Assembly (NCBI RefSeq): GCF_009762325.1
Contig: NZ_CP034348.1
Location: forward strand, 2,114,501-2,178,500
From: Roseovarius faecimaris
Lineage (GTDB): Bacteria; Pseudomonadota; Alphaproteobacteria; Rhodobacterales; Rhodobacteraceae
Length of the DNA: 64,000 nucleotides
Direction of reading: 5' to 3'
The notes under the pieces were generated by a model. That model searched no databases. It saw only the letters and a program-made list of their open reading frames with translations, and was not told the origin of the DNA. The translations under genes and the position numbers were made by a program. Below are positions 39,716 through 50,100 of the stretch, in pieces (within the stretch, counting starts at the first letter, position 1; each line of letters opens with the position of its first letter).

Positions 39716-39742
39716 AAAAAGCCCCGGTGTTTCCACCGGGGC
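39716..39742 (-). terminator. terminator of the EF-hand gene
   Basis: On the minus strand GCCCCGGTG pairs with CACCGGGGC around GAAA, followed by a T-run. It lies 35 bases after the EF-hand stop. On the plus strand it has no T-run but could still slow transcripts from serS. Confidence 0.8.
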
Positions 39743-39777
39743 AAGGACAGGCTGCTATCAGGATGAGGTCGGCAGGC

Positions 39778-40014
39778 TTATTCGGGCAGGATGCCGCTTT
39801 CGACCGCTGCGACCAGCTCTTCCTGGCTGACTTCACCCGATGCGTCGGCATCGATCTCAGCGAAGTCCGCATCGGTCAGGTCGGGGAAGCTGACGATCAT
39901 TTCGTCCATCGAATAGGTGCCGTTGCCATCGGCATCTTCGACAACAGTCATGGCCGCTGCCGAAACGGCAGTCAGCGCCAGCGCGGATGCCAGCACGAGA
40001 CCAGTGATTTTCAT
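39778..40014 (-). CDS. small exported EF-hand protein
   Basis: A 78-residue protein with a signal peptide (MKITGLVLASALALTAVSAA). Two EF-hand loops follow: DADGNGTYSMDE (about residues 27-38) and DADASGEVSQEE (about residues 55-66), each with acidic residues at positions 1, 3, 5 and 12. It is therefore probably a periplasmic calcium-binding protein. The ATG at 40014 is preceded by GGAGTGATCC. No partner is suggested by the neighbours. Confidence 0.88.
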   Translation of the reverse strand: MKITGLVLASALALTAVSAAAMTVVEDADGNGTYSMDEMIVSFPDLTDADFAEIDADASGEVSQEELVAAVESGILPE

Positions 40015-40159
40015 GTAAGGATCACTCCAAGGGTGGCTCTGCCACCGAGACAAAGGCGAAATTGCCTTCGCCGCGATCTATGCCATAACGCCCCGGATTC
40101 GCAACAGAAATCACGAATGCCCCGGTGCGCGGTGAGCGCCTTTCAGCCGATGGCGCGGA

Positions 40160-41146
40160 TCACTCGGCCGGGACCACCACCCGGTCTTCGGCCTTGGGAA
40201 ACGGCACCAGGCGCTCGGCGGTTTCATCCCAGAGTTTCAGCCGGAAACTGGCCAGCGCCTGCCCCCAGCCGATGGGCTCATGCGCCTTCAGATCGTCCGG
40301 CAGGGCACGCTGGCACTGGCGGAGGCGATAGGAGGGGATGCCGGGGTTGAAGTGATGCAAATCGTGATAGGCGATGTTGCCGGTGCCGATATCCCACCAC
40401 CAGCCGAGATCGAGCGAGCTTGACCCTTCCAGCGTCGCTTTGCGGAAATCGAGCTCGGGCTTGCGGTCCCAGTAGGTGTCTTCGAAATTGTGCTGCAGAT
40501 AGACGAGAAAGACGCCGATCATCCCCGCAACGACCGCGCTGACGCCCAGCACCACAAGGCCGGGCACGCCCAGCCCCCACCAGACCAGCGCGATATACCC
40601 CGCCACCAGAGCGTTATGCGCAAGCACCCCCGCAACCCCCACACGGCGGGTGTTGCGCGGCCAGCGGTAGGCGATGAAATAGGTAAAGATCCCGCCCAGG
40701 CCCAGCATGATCAGAGGGTTGCGATAGAGCCGGTACCACAGGCGCGTGTGCCAGGGGGCGCAGCGCCATTCGCGCAGGGTCATGGTATAGACTTCCGTCG
40801 TCTCGCGGTGGTCGAGATTGCCCAGATAGGCGTGATGCTGATTATGGTTGAACTGCATGACCCGGAAGGGGGTCAGCGAAAACACCGACAGCACATAGCC
40901 CGCCGCGTCGTTGAGCCATTTCGTCCGGAACAGGGAGGCATGGCCGCAATCGTGCTGCAGCACATAGAGCCGCACGGAGGCAAAAGCCAGGATCAGCACG
41001 GCGGGCAGAACAAGCGCCCACTGGCCCCAGACCAGCGCGCCGCCGATCAGCGCGGCAAGGTAAACCGCCAGGCTGCCGAGAAAACTCAATGCCCCCATGA
41101 CATCGCTCTTATGAGCGTAGAGACGGGTAAATTCCTTGATATCCAT
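40160..41146 (-). CDS. fatty acid desaturase family protein
   Basis: A 328-residue membrane di-iron enzyme. Three histidine boxes are visible: HDCGH at about residue 65, HNQHH at about residue 100 and HDLHH at about residue 265, separated by hydrophobic helices as in acyl-lipid desaturases. It probably acts on membrane acyl chains, but the family also includes carotenoid and other hydroxylases. I placed the start at the ATG 41146 (MDIKEFTRLYAHKSD); only a weak GAG lies upstream, and a TTG at 41167 is possible. Confidence 0.88.
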   Translation of the reverse strand: MDIKEFTRLYAHKSDVMGALSFLGSLAVYLAALIGGALVWGQWALVLPAVLILAFASVRLYVLQHDCGHASLFRTKWLNDAAGYVLSVFSLTPFRVMQFNHNQHHAYLGNLDHRETTEVYTMTLREWRCAPWHTRLWYRLYRNPLIMLGLGGIFTYFIAYRWPRNTRRVGVAGVLAHNALVAGYIALVWWGLGVPGLVVLGVSAVVAGMIGVFLVYLQHNFEDTYWDRKPELDFRKATLEGSSSLDLGWWWDIGTGNIAYHDLHHFNPGIPSYRLRQCQRALPDDLKAHEPIGWGQALASFRLKLWDETAERLVPFPKAEDRVVVPAE

Positions 41147-41347
41147 CTGACGACACTCGCCTAGCAAAGGTGGAACCCAGCGACACTTTTACGACGATCA
41201 ATGCTCAAGAATTGGAGCGCGCACCATTCTTTGCAAGTCTTGACAGGGTTTTTCAACCCCATCCGCAAGGTTGCGCCGACCGGGCGGCCTGCCGCCCTGC
41301 CCCTTGACCTTGGCGGCACACGGCCCATCTGCCCAGATATGGACCCG

Positions 41348-42046
41348 ATGAAATCAATCCTTGTGTTCTGTGCTGCGGTGGCCTTTGCGCTGTCGCCATT
41401 TCTGAGCCCTGGCTTCAACGGTTTCGCGCCCGATCAGTTCCCGATCCCGCAGGTGGACCCGCCGGCGCAGCCCGCGGGCTATGCCTTTGCGATCTGGGGT
41501 CTGATCTATCTCGCGCTGATTGCGGGCACGGGCTATGGCCTGTTCATGCGGCCCCGCGACGAAGGCTGGGACTGGCACCGCTGGCCGCTGATCGTGAGCC
41601 TTGTGATCGGGGCGGCGTGGCTGCCGGTGGCGCAGACCTCGCCCTTCTGGGCCACGGTCCTGATCTGGCTGATGCTGTTCACCGCCATCGTGGCGTTGAT
41701 GCGGGCGAGCCCGGCCGACCGGCTCTGGCAACGGATGCCGGTGGCGCTGTATGCGGGCTGGCTGACGGCGGCGAGCGCGGTGGCGCTGGCGCTGATGCTG
41801 GCGGGGCACGGTCTGCTTGGCGGGACGACGGCGGCGGTGCTGTGCCTTGGGCTGGGGCTTGTGATTGCCTCTGTGGTGCAGCGCCTGCGCCCGGATACGC
41901 CGGAATATTCCGCGGCCGTGATCTGGGCGCTGGTGGGGGTGGCGCTGTCCAACACCGATCCGCTGAACATCGCGGTGCTGGGGCTGAGCCTGGCCGGGAT
42001 TGCCGCCCTGGCGCTCACCGCCTGGCGGGGCATGTCCGAAGGCTGA
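41348..42046 (+). CDS. TspO/MBR-related tryptophan-rich membrane protein
   Basis: About 232 residues and six to seven hydrophobic helices. PPAQPAGYAFAIWGLIYLAL near residue 35 resembles the conserved P-G-AF--W--IY region of TspO/tryptophan-rich sensory proteins, but the chain is longer than the 160-residue TspO core. TspO proteins bind tetrapyrroles in the membrane; a role here is not established. An ATG three codons upstream (41339) is equally possible because neither has a strong ribosome site. It diverges from the desaturase gene. Confidence 0.65.
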   Translation: MKSILVFCAAVAFALSPFLSPGFNGFAPDQFPIPQVDPPAQPAGYAFAIWGLIYLALIAGTGYGLFMRPRDEGWDWHRWPLIVSLVIGAAWLPVAQTSPFWATVLIWLMLFTAIVALMRASPADRLWQRMPVALYAGWLTAASAVALALMLAGHGLLGGTTAAVLCLGLGLVIASVVQRLRPDTPEYSAAVIWALVGVALSNTDPLNIAVLGLSLAGIAALALTAWRGMSEG

Positions 42047-43507
42047 TCAGCCCGGTGGCCCCTTGCCCAGATGCTTGCGCAGCCGTGAGGGCGTTGATTT
42101 CTTCTTGCCCTTGTAGGGGTTCTTGTCGGATTGCGAGCGCATATGCAGGCGGATCGGCGTGCCCGGCATGTCGAAATCCTCGCGCAGCCCGTTGACCAGA
42201 TAGCGAGAATAGCTTTCCGGCATCTTCTCGGGGCTGGAGCACATCACGACAAAGCCGGGGGGCCGCGTCTTGGCCTGGGTCATGTAGCGCAGCTTGATCC
42301 GGCGGCCGCCCGGTGCGGGGGGCGGATGCGCCTCAAGCATGCCCGCCAGCCAGCGGTTGAGCTGAGCGGTGGTGACCCGGCGGTTCCAGACCTCATAGGC
42401 GCGCTCGACCGCATCGCGCAGCCGGTCAAGGCCCCGGCCCGTCTTGGCGGAGACCGTGATGAGCGGCGCGCCCCTGAGCTGTGGCAGAAGCCGCTCGAAG
42501 GCTTCACGCAGATCGCGCAGCTTGGCCTGCTTGTCGTCTTCGATGTCCCATTTGTTGACCGCGACCACGACGGCGCGGCCCTCACGCTCGGCCAGATCGG
42601 CGATGCGCAGATCCTGCTGTTCGAACGGGATGGCGGCATCGAGCAGGACAACGACCACCTCGGCAAACTTGACCGCGCGCAGACCGTCACTGACCGAGAG
42701 TTTTTCGACCTTGTCCTGTACCTTGGCCTTCTTGCGCATACCGGCGGTGTCGAACATCCGCACCGGCAACCCGTCCCAGTCCAGCGTGAGCGAGATCGCG
42801 TCGCGGGTGATGCCCGCCTCGGGGCCGGTCAGAAGACGATCTTCGCCCAGTATCTTGTTGATCAGCGTGGATTTTCCCGCATTGGGGCGGCCCACGACGG
42901 CAACTTGCAGGGGCTTGGCGATGGTGGGCTTGCGATAGCCCTCGTCATCATCCCCATCCTCGTCCAGCGACACATCGGTTTCGGGCGCATCGGCGGCGGC
43001 GCGTTCAGCGAAGAGATCAGCAAGCGGCATGAGCTGGCTATAGAGGTCGTTCATCCCCTCGCCATGTTCGGCCGAGAGGCGAATGGGCTCGCCCAGGCCG
43101 AGGGAATACGCTTCGATCACGCCTGCATCGGCGGCGGCCCCTTCGGCCTTGTTGGCGGCAAGGATCACATGCGCCGAGCGTTTGCGCAGGATCCCGGCAA
43201 ACATCTCATCGGTGGGCGTGACCCCGGCGCGCGCGTCGATCAGGAACAGGCAGATATCGGCCATGTCCACCGCGCGCTCGGTCAGTTTGCGCATGCGGCC
43301 CTGAAGCGACTCGTCGGTGGCCTCTTCCAGCCCCGCCGTGTCGATCACGGTAAAGCGCAGATCGCCAAGGCGCGCCTCGCCCTCGCGCAGATCGCGCGTC
43401 ACACCGGGCTGATCGTCGACCAGCGCCAGGCGTTTGCCCACAAGGCGGTTGAACAACGTGGATTTGCCCACATTGGGCCGCCCCACGATGGCGAGGGTGA
43501 AAGACAT
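42047..43507 (-). CDS. der: ribosome-associated GTPase Der (EngA)
   Basis: A 486-residue protein with two tandem GTPase domains and a KH-like C-terminus. Domain 1 has [14 protein letters not shown] and VIDTAGLE; domain 2 (from about residue 200) has [25 protein letters not shown] and NKWD. Between the domains lies an acidic linker ([12 protein letters not shown]). Der is needed for 50S ribosome assembly. It ends next to the TspO-like stop with no gap, and bamB lies upstream on the same strand. Confidence 0.96.
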   Translation of the reverse strand: MSFTLAIVGRPNVGKSTLFNRLVGKRLALVDDQPGVTRDLREGEARLGDLRFTVIDTAGLEEATDESLQGRMRKLTERAVDMADICLFLIDARAGVTPTDEMFAGILRKRSAHVILAANKAEGAAADAGVIEAYSLGLGEPIRLSAEHGEGMNDLYSQLMPLADLFAERAAADAPETDVSLDEDGDDDEGYRKPTIAKPLQVAVVGRPNAGKSTLINKILGEDRLLTGPEAGITRDAISLTLDWDGLPVRMFDTAGMRKKAKVQDKVEKLSVSDGLRAVKFAEVVVVLLDAAIPFEQQDLRIADLAEREGRAVVVAVNKWDIEDDKQAKLRDLREAFERLLPQLRGAPLITVSAKTGRGLDRLRDAVERAYEVWNRRVTTAQLNRWLAGMLEAHPPPAPGGRRIKLRYMTQAKTRPPGFVVMCSSPEKMPESYSRYLVNGLREDFDMPGTPIRLHMRSQSDKNPYKGKKKSTPSRLRKHLGKGPPG

Positions 43508-43555
43508 GGATACGCTCCGAACCGGCTCAGGCGGCTCTGTTACAGCAAAGCGGGC

Positions 43556-44881
43556 TCAACGGAAAGCCAGCAATTGGCCCTTCGTGCTCACCACATAGAG
43601 CGTACCACCCGCCACCGCCGGGTTGGTCGTGGCGCCGCCGGGGATCTCGACCGTGCCGCGTTCGGCGCCGGTGGCCGGATCATAGAGGCGCATCAGCCCG
43701 TCATTGGAGACGACGATCAGGTTGCCGCCGGCGATGATCGGGCCGTAATGGCCGAAGATCTCGGTCTGCTGGCGCGGGCGGTTCTTGGTGAAGAAGCTGA
43801 GCGTCTTCGACCAGACGCGGGTGCCATCCTCGGCGTTGAGGCGCAAAAGCTCATTGCGGTCATTGATCAGGAACACCGAATTATCGGCGGGCCAGACCGT
43901 GTTGAGCGGCCCGTCGGTGGCGGTCCAGATCCGTTCGCCATTGCCGATATTGAGCGCCACGGTACGGCCCGAATGCGTGCCGACATAGATGCGGTCGCCC
44001 ACCACGACGGGGTCGGAGGTGATATCGCCGATGCGCGCGGCGGAAAACCCGCGGCGCTGGCCCGCGACCTGGCTATCCCAGAGCCGCAGCCCGCCCTTGC
44101 GGAACGCGCCCTGGATCTCGCCCGAACCGAAGGCGAAGATCACGTATTTGTCGGTCACCGCCGGGGCGGGGCCGCCGATCACGTTCTGGATGTCGGGGCT
44201 GGCCGAAAGCCGCCATTCGATGCGGCCTGTATCGGTGTCGAGCGCCCAGGCCACATCGTCACCGGCCACGAGATAGACCAGACCGTCCTTCACGGTGGGT
44301 TTGCCCGAGCCGGTGGCGCGCAGGTTCTGCTGCCAGATCTCATTGCCCGTGGCCGGGTCGAGCGCGGTCATCAGGCCGAAACCCGACGAGATGAACAGCT
44401 TGCCATCCCCCAGCGCCAGACCGCCGCCGGTGGCGTCCTGCCCGGAATCGTTTGTCGGGACAAGGTCGCGCGTCCAAAGAAGCTCTCCGGAGGTGGAGAC
44501 CGCGCTGACCCGCGCTTCGGCATCGAGGGTGAACACGCGGCCATCGGCCACGACCGGATCGGCGGTGATGCGATTCTTGCGCCCGTCGCCCTGACCGATA
44601 CCCACGCTCCACACAAGTTGCGGCGTCGAGGACAGGGCGGGATGCGCGGTGCGGGTTTCGGGAGTGGCGATACTCTGACGCCAGCTGGCATTGTTGGTGG
44701 CGGCGGCGAGGGCCAGCGGAAGATTGGCCGCCTGCGTGGCCTCGGCCTCGGCCGGGGTGCCCTCTTCGGTCAGCACGGCACGGATGTCTTCGCGGGCACC
44801 GGGCAGGATCGGGTCTTCCCGCTCGCAGCCGGACAGGGCGGCGACAATGGCCAGGCTCAGGAATGCTCGGATCGGTTTCAA
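43556..44881 (-). CDS. bamB: outer-membrane assembly factor BamB (PQQ-like beta-propeller lipoprotein)
   Basis: About 441 residues from a TTG start at 44881 (preceded by GGGGGC). The N-terminus KPIRAFLSLAIVAALSGCERE is a lipoprotein signal with lipobox LSGC. The rest consists of repeated propeller blades with PQQ-repeat phrases such as GRVFTLDAEARVSAVSTSGELLW (key part V--LDA---V-A), DGLVYLVAGDDVAWALDTDTG and LNAEDGTRVW. It belongs to the BAM complex scaffold. The order yfgM-like, bamB, der matches E. coli, which supports the name. Confidence 0.9.
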   Translation of the reverse strand: MKPIRAFLSLAIVAALSGCEREDPILPGAREDIRAVLTEEGTPAEAEATQAANLPLALAAATNNASWRQSIATPETRTAHPALSSTPQLVWSVGIGQGDGRKNRITADPVVADGRVFTLDAEARVSAVSTSGELLWTRDLVPTNDSGQDATGGGLALGDGKLFISSGFGLMTALDPATGNEIWQQNLRATGSGKPTVKDGLVYLVAGDDVAWALDTDTGRIEWRLSASPDIQNVIGGPAPAVTDKYVIFAFGSGEIQGAFRKGGLRLWDSQVAGQRRGFSAARIGDITSDPVVVGDRIYVGTHSGRTVALNIGNGERIWTATDGPLNTVWPADNSVFLINDRNELLRLNAEDGTRVWSKTLSFFTKNRPRQQTEIFGHYGPIIAGGNLIVVSNDGLMRLYDPATGAERGTVEIPGGATTNPAVAGGTLYVVSTKGQLLAFR

Positions 44882-44897
44882 TGCACGTGCCCCCAAC

Positions 44898-45566
44898 TTA
44901 TTCGGTCGCGGTCGGCTGCTCCGGAAGCTCGCCTCCCAGCGCCACAATCACTTGTGAAGCACGGCGACGCAAGGCCGCTGTAACCGCTTCATCCTCAAGA
45001 ATGGCCAGAAGACGGGTCAGCGCGGCCTCGGTATCGCCTGCTTCGGCATCGAGATAGGCGAGTTGCTCTTCGGCGAGAAGCCGCGTCAGCCCCTGCCCCA
45101 ACGCCAGCCCGTCAAGCCGGGTGCGGCGCTCTTCGGCGCTGAGCACGGTGCCGGGCAGCGACACGGCCTTGAGCGTGGCGATCTGGCGATAGACGGTGGC
45201 GGCGTCGGCGTTGTCGGCCAGGGCGATCAGCCGCTCAGAGGCTGCGCCCGGGTCGGTCTCGGCCAGTTCGGCGGCCACCAGAAGATCAACCAGGGCCCGC
45301 GCGCCCGCATTCGGGGCGTCAATCGCGGCGAGCGCTTCGCCGCGGGCCGCCTCATCGGTCTGTTGCAGGGCGTCGAGCATGGAATCACCCAAGGCCTGCG
45401 CGGCCGAGCGTTCCTGCGCTTTGCGCCATTCGTTCCAGGCGGCCCCGCCGACGATCAGGATCACCAGCAAAACCGCGATCCAGCCATAGCGCTTCATCAG
45501 CGCAAACAGGCGGTCGCGACGCACCTCTTCCGTGACCTCTTCGATAAAACTGTCGGTCTGGCTCAC
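44898..45566 (-). CDS. YfgM-like/tetratricopeptide membrane protein
   Basis: A 222-residue protein with a cytoplasmic N-terminus (MSQTDSFIEEVTEEVRRDRLFALMKRY, key part EEVRRDRL), one membrane helix (residues 29-45, WIAVLLVILIVGGAAWNEW), and an Ala-rich helical periplasmic domain of TPR type. It matches the YfgM family of SecYEG-associated proteins and lies directly upstream of bamB and der, as in enterobacteria. It probably assists periplasmic chaperone hand-over; this is inference from family and context. Confidence 0.8.
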   Translation of the reverse strand: MSQTDSFIEEVTEEVRRDRLFALMKRYGWIAVLLVILIVGGAAWNEWRKAQERSAAQALGDSMLDALQQTDEAARGEALAAIDAPNAGARALVDLLVAAELAETDPGAASERLIALADNADAATVYRQIATLKAVSLPGTVLSAEERRTRLDGLALGQGLTRLLAEEQLAYLDAEAGDTEAALTRLLAILEDEAVTAALRRRASQVIVALGGELPEQPTATE

Positions 45567-45706
45567 ACCGTGCCCCCAATGACGTTTCTGCCTCTTCGGC
45601 TCCTCTTACCCCGAAGCCCTGCCCCTGCCAAGGCCTGGCTAGTGTTGCAGGAATGGATCACCTTGCAGCCCGGGGTTGAAAAGACTAATCTAAACCGGAT
45701 AGTTCA

Positions 45707-45718
45707 CCGTATATACGG
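45707..45718. promoter_or_regulatory. palindrome upstream of the RND efflux operon
   Basis: CCGTATATACGG is a perfect 12-base palindrome in an AT-rich patch 78 bases ahead of the adaptor gene and in the gap shared with the divergent yfgM-like gene. Such sites upstream of efflux pumps often bind TetR-type repressors, but no regulator gene is adjacent. Confidence 0.45.
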
Positions 45719-45795
45719 CTAAGTTCAACTGAGTCGGCCCGGCTATGCTTTGCTTTGAACGCTCCGGGCCATCCGCGGCGCAAAAGGTATGCCCC

Positions 45796-47118
45796 ATGAG
45801 ACTGTTCCCGATCCTTGCCGCGATCCTCGTCTCGGCGCTGATCTATGTATTTCTTTTCGAACGGGACCGGCTGTTTCCGGCTGACGCGCCGACCGGTGCC
45901 GAAATGGCCGAAACCGGGACGGTCGAGGCCGAGGCTGCGCCGGGCCAGACACCTGTTGGTGTGGTGGTTCTGAAATCCTCTGCCCGGACGGTGGACAGCG
46001 CGGTGATCCTGCGCGGTCAGACCGAAGCGATCCGGCATGTCGACCTGCGCGCCGAGACGGCGGGCCAGGTGATTTCCGAGCCGCTGCGCAAAGGCACCTT
46101 TGTCGAACAGGGCGATGTCATGTGCCGCCTCGATCCGGGCACAAGGATGGCGTCGCTGGCCGAGGCGCAGGCGCGGCTTGCCGAGGCGCAATCGCGCGTG
46201 CCGGCCGCAGAGGCGGCGGTCCCCGAGGCCGAAGCCCGCGTAGAGGAAGCCAAGGCGCGGGTGGAAGAGGCCAAGGCGATCCTCGAAGAAGCGATGATCA
46301 ACTCCAATGCCGCGACCCGACTGTCGCAGGACGGGTTTGCCTCGGAAACCCGCGTTGCCAGCACCCAGGCCGCCGTGCGCGGTGCCGAAGCGGCGATCAC
46401 CAGCGCCGAGGCCGGGCTGAAATCCGCCGCGTCGGGACTGGAGAGCGTGGCCGCAGGTATCGAGGCGGCCAAGGCCGGGGTGGAAAGCGCACGCGCCGCC
46501 GTGGCGGCCGCAGAGAAAGAGATTGAACGTCTGACGATCAGCGCGCCCTTCGGCGGGCTGCTGGAATCGGACAGCGCCGAGATTGGCAGCCTGCTGCAGC
46601 CTGGGGACCACTGCGCGACGGTGATCCAGCTCGATCCGATCCTGATGGTCGGCTATGTCCCCGAAACGGAGGTCGGCCGCGTCGAGGTTGGTGCGGCTGC
46701 GCTGGCCGAGATGGCATCGGGCGAACAGGTTCAGGGCAAGGTTGTGTTCCTGTCCCGCTCGGCCGATCCCACGACGCGCACCTTCCGGGTGGATATCGAG
46801 GTGGCCAATCCCGATCTGGCGCTGCGTGACGGTCAGACCGCCGAGATCGTGATCGCCTCGGACGGCAAACACGCGCATCTTGTGCCGCAATCGGCGCTGA
46901 CGCTGGATGACGAAGGCACGCTTGGCGTGCGGCTCGTGACCGAAGACAGCACCGCGATGTTCCAGCCTGTGACGCTCCTGCGGGATACGCCGGGCGGATT
47001 ATGGCTGGCCGGTTTGCCGGACGAGGCCGATGTGATCATAATCGGCCAGGAATATGTGATTGATGGGGTGCGGGTCGCTGCCTCCTATCAGACCGAAGAT
47101 GAGGAGCCTGCGCAATGA
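45796..47118 (+). CDS. RND efflux system periplasmic adaptor subunit
   Basis: A 440-residue membrane-fusion protein. A single N-terminal helix (residues 4-17) anchors it. HVDLRAETAGQVISEPLRKG, cited by key motif RAETAGQV, is the first lipoyl half. An alanine/glutamate-rich coiled-coil hairpin spans about residues 120-240, followed by ISAPFGGLLESDSAEIGSL, the second lipoyl half, and beta-barrel domains. AAGG precedes the ATG at 45796. The ORF overlaps the transporter gene by 4 bases (ATGA). Confidence 0.94.
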   Translation: MRLFPILAAILVSALIYVFLFERDRLFPADAPTGAEMAETGTVEAEAAPGQTPVGVVVLKSSARTVDSAVILRGQTEAIRHVDLRAETAGQVISEPLRKGTFVEQGDVMCRLDPGTRMASLAEAQARLAEAQSRVPAAEAAVPEAEARVEEAKARVEEAKAILEEAMINSNAATRLSQDGFASETRVASTQAAVRGAEAAITSAEAGLKSAASGLESVAAGIEAAKAGVESARAAVAAAEKEIERLTISAPFGGLLESDSAEIGSLLQPGDHCATVIQLDPILMVGYVPETEVGRVEVGAAALAEMASGEQVQGKVVFLSRSADPTTRTFRVDIEVANPDLALRDGQTAEIVIASDGKHAHLVPQSALTLDDEGTLGVRLVTEDSTAMFQPVTLLRDTPGGLWLAGLPDEADVIIIGQEYVIDGVRVAASYQTEDEEPAQ

Positions 47119-50100
47119 CAGGTCTCGTCGATTGGGCCGCCGCGCGCGCGCGCATGGTGATTGCCTTTATCGTCCTGTCGCTTCTGGCGGGCGCGCTGGC
47201 CTATACCGGCCTGCCCAAGGAAGGTGAGCCCGATATCGAGATCCCGGCGCTGTTCGTGTCGGTCCAGTTCCCCGGTATTTCCGCCGAGGACAGCGAGAAA
47301 CTTCTGGTCAAGGTCATGGAGACCGAGCTGTCGGACCTTGACGGGCTCGATGTGATGACCGGCACGGCGGCGGAAAATTATGCCGGTGTCGCGCTGGAGT
47401 TCGAGTTCGGCTGGGACAAGACCAAGATCATGGCCGATGTGCGCGACGCGATGAGCGCGGCCGAGGCCAAATTTCCAGACGGGGCCGAGAAATACAAGAT
47501 CAACGAGATCAATTTCAGCGAGTTCCCGATCATCATCGTGAACCTGTCGGGCGATGTGCCCGAGCGCACCATGGCCAAGCTCGCCAAGGATTTGCAGGAC
47601 CGGCTGGAGGGGCTGGAGCCCGTCCTGGAGGCCGGGATCGCGGGCAATCGCGACGAGATGGTCGAGGTGGTGATCGATCCGGTGCGGCTGGAGGCGTATA
47701 ACGTCACGGCGCTCGAGCTGATCAGCGTGGTGCAGAACAACAACCAGCTGATTGCCGCGGGCGAGGTCGAAAGCGACAAGGGCACCTTCTCGGTCAAGAT
47801 CCCCTCGTCCTTTGACGAGCCGCGCGATATCTATGACCTGCCGGTGAAGGTCAACGGCGACCGGGTGGTGACGCTGGGCGATCTGGCCGAGATTTCGCTG
47901 ACCTTCGAGGACCGTCTTGGCACCGCGCGCTTCAACGGCGAGACGACCGTGGCGCTGCAGGTGGTCAAGCGCAAAGGCTATAACATCATCGACACCTCGG
48001 AGCTGGTGCGCGAGACGGTGGCGCAGGCGCAAAAGACCTGGCCGCCGGAGTTGCAGGCGGCGGTGAGCCTGGCCACGTCAAACGATCAGAGCCATGTGAT
48101 CGAGTCGATGGTCAGCCAGCTTGAAGGCTCGGTTCTGACCGCGATTGCGCTGGTGATGATCGTGATGCTGGCCACGCTGGGCATCCGGCCCTCCCTTCTG
48201 GTGGGCTTTGCCATTCCGACGTCGTTCCTGCTCTGCTTTGCGCTGCTGGCGGTGATGGAGGTGGCAATATCGAACATGGTGATGTTCGGCCTGATCCTGG
48301 CGGTGGGGATGCTGGTCGACGGGGCCATCGTGGTGGTCGAATATGCCGACAAGCGCATCTCTGAGGGCGAAGGGCCGATGCATGCCTATGTCGAGGCCGC
48401 CAAGCGCATGTTCTGGCCGGTGATCAGCTCAACCGCGACGACGCTCTGCGCCTTTTTGCCGATGCTGTTCTGGCCGGGCATTCCCGGGCAGTTCATGCGG
48501 ATGCTTCCCGTCACCCTGATCTTTGTGCTGAGCGCGTCGCTGCTGGTCGCGCTGGTCTATCTGCCGGTGATGGGCGGTGTGACCGGGCGGCTGGAGCGGT
48601 GGTTCAACCAGCGGATCGCGCAGATCTCAAGCGCCTGGTGGGTCTGGCATCTGGTGCTGTTTCCGCTGGCCGCCGCCGGGCTGGCCATTGCGGGCCTGCT
48701 GGTCCCGGTCTTTCTGGAGCAGGTCAATACGCTCTTTGCGGCGATGGATATGGGGCGCATCCTGGGGTCGGTCATTCCGGTACTGGCGGGGGTGTTTGCC
48801 CTGCTGACCGTGGTGGTGGCGCTGGCGGGGATCGGCATGGCGGGGACGGTTGCGCTGCTTCTGGGGCTGCTGGCGCTGAAGCCGAGGATCGCAGGCGCGA
48901 TTGCCGGGTTCGATCGCCTTGTTGCGCACCGTGCGCCGCTGATCCCGCATCTGAGTTCCTATATCCTTCTTGCCGCGGCGGTCGGTGTGGCCATTGCCGC
49001 CGGGCTGGGTGCGGGCACCGCGCTGATCCTGGGGCTTGTCGGGGCGGCGGCGATCTTTGTGTCCGGGCGCCTTCGCCGCCAAAGCGCCAACCGCGTGGAG
49101 GGACGTTACAGACGCACGCCGTTCGGCTGGTTCATCCATTCCATCGCGTCGAACCCGGTGGCCCCGCTGCTGTCGTTCTGTTTCATCTTCGTGCTGGTGG
49201 GCTCCACGCTGATCTATTTCATCGGCAACAACCGGGGCGTCGAGTTCTTTGTCGAATCCGAGCCGGAAAACGCGCTGGTTTACGTGCGTGCGCGCGGCAA
49301 CCTGTCTCTGGAACAGAAGGACGATCTGGTCCGGCAGGCCGAGGCAATCATCCTGGAGCATCCCAACGTACAATCGGCCTTTGCCTTTGCGGGCGATGGC
49401 GGGCTGAACAACAACACCGGCGGCGCGCAGCCGCCGCGCGACACGGTGGGCCAGGTGCAGCTGGAGATCACCAAGTGGAAGGACCGGCCCACCACCTATG
49501 AACACTGGTTCACCGTGCCGATCCTCGATTATGACGTGATGCGACGGGTCACCGACCCGGCTGCCGATGGCGACACCACGATCAACGAACTGACCGCCGC
49601 GCTGGAACAGATCCCCGGCATCAAGATTGAGATCATGGCGCTGGAGCGTGGACCGGCCTCCGCGAAGCCCGTGCATCTGCGGATCAAGGGGGATGACTGG
49701 GACACGCTGAGGGCCTTTACCGAAGTGGCGCGCGCGAAGTTCGAGGAAACGCAAGGGCTGACCCTGATCGAGGACACGCTGCCCCTGCCCGGCATCGACT
49801 GGCAGATCGACGTGGATGTGGAAAAGGCCGGGCGTTACGGCGCGGATGTGGCCACCGTGGGCGGCATGGTGCAGCTTGTCACGCGCGGCATCCTTCTCGA
49901 TACGATGCGGGTGGACAGCTCGGATGAAGAAATCGACATTCGTGTGCGCCTGCCCGAGGAAGACCGCGTCCTGTCCACGCTCGACACGCTGCGTATCCGC
50001 ACCAATCAGGGGCTTGTGCCGCTCAGCAATTTCGTCAGCCGCAAGCCGGTGGAGAAGCTGGCCCAGATCGACCGGGTGGATCAGGTGCGCTTTTTCGACG

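Noticed and set aside
42131..44983. 950-codon plus-strand open frame across der and bamB
   Set aside because: It is fully antisense to two well-supported genes and shows no recognisable domain; long shadow frames are common at this GC content.
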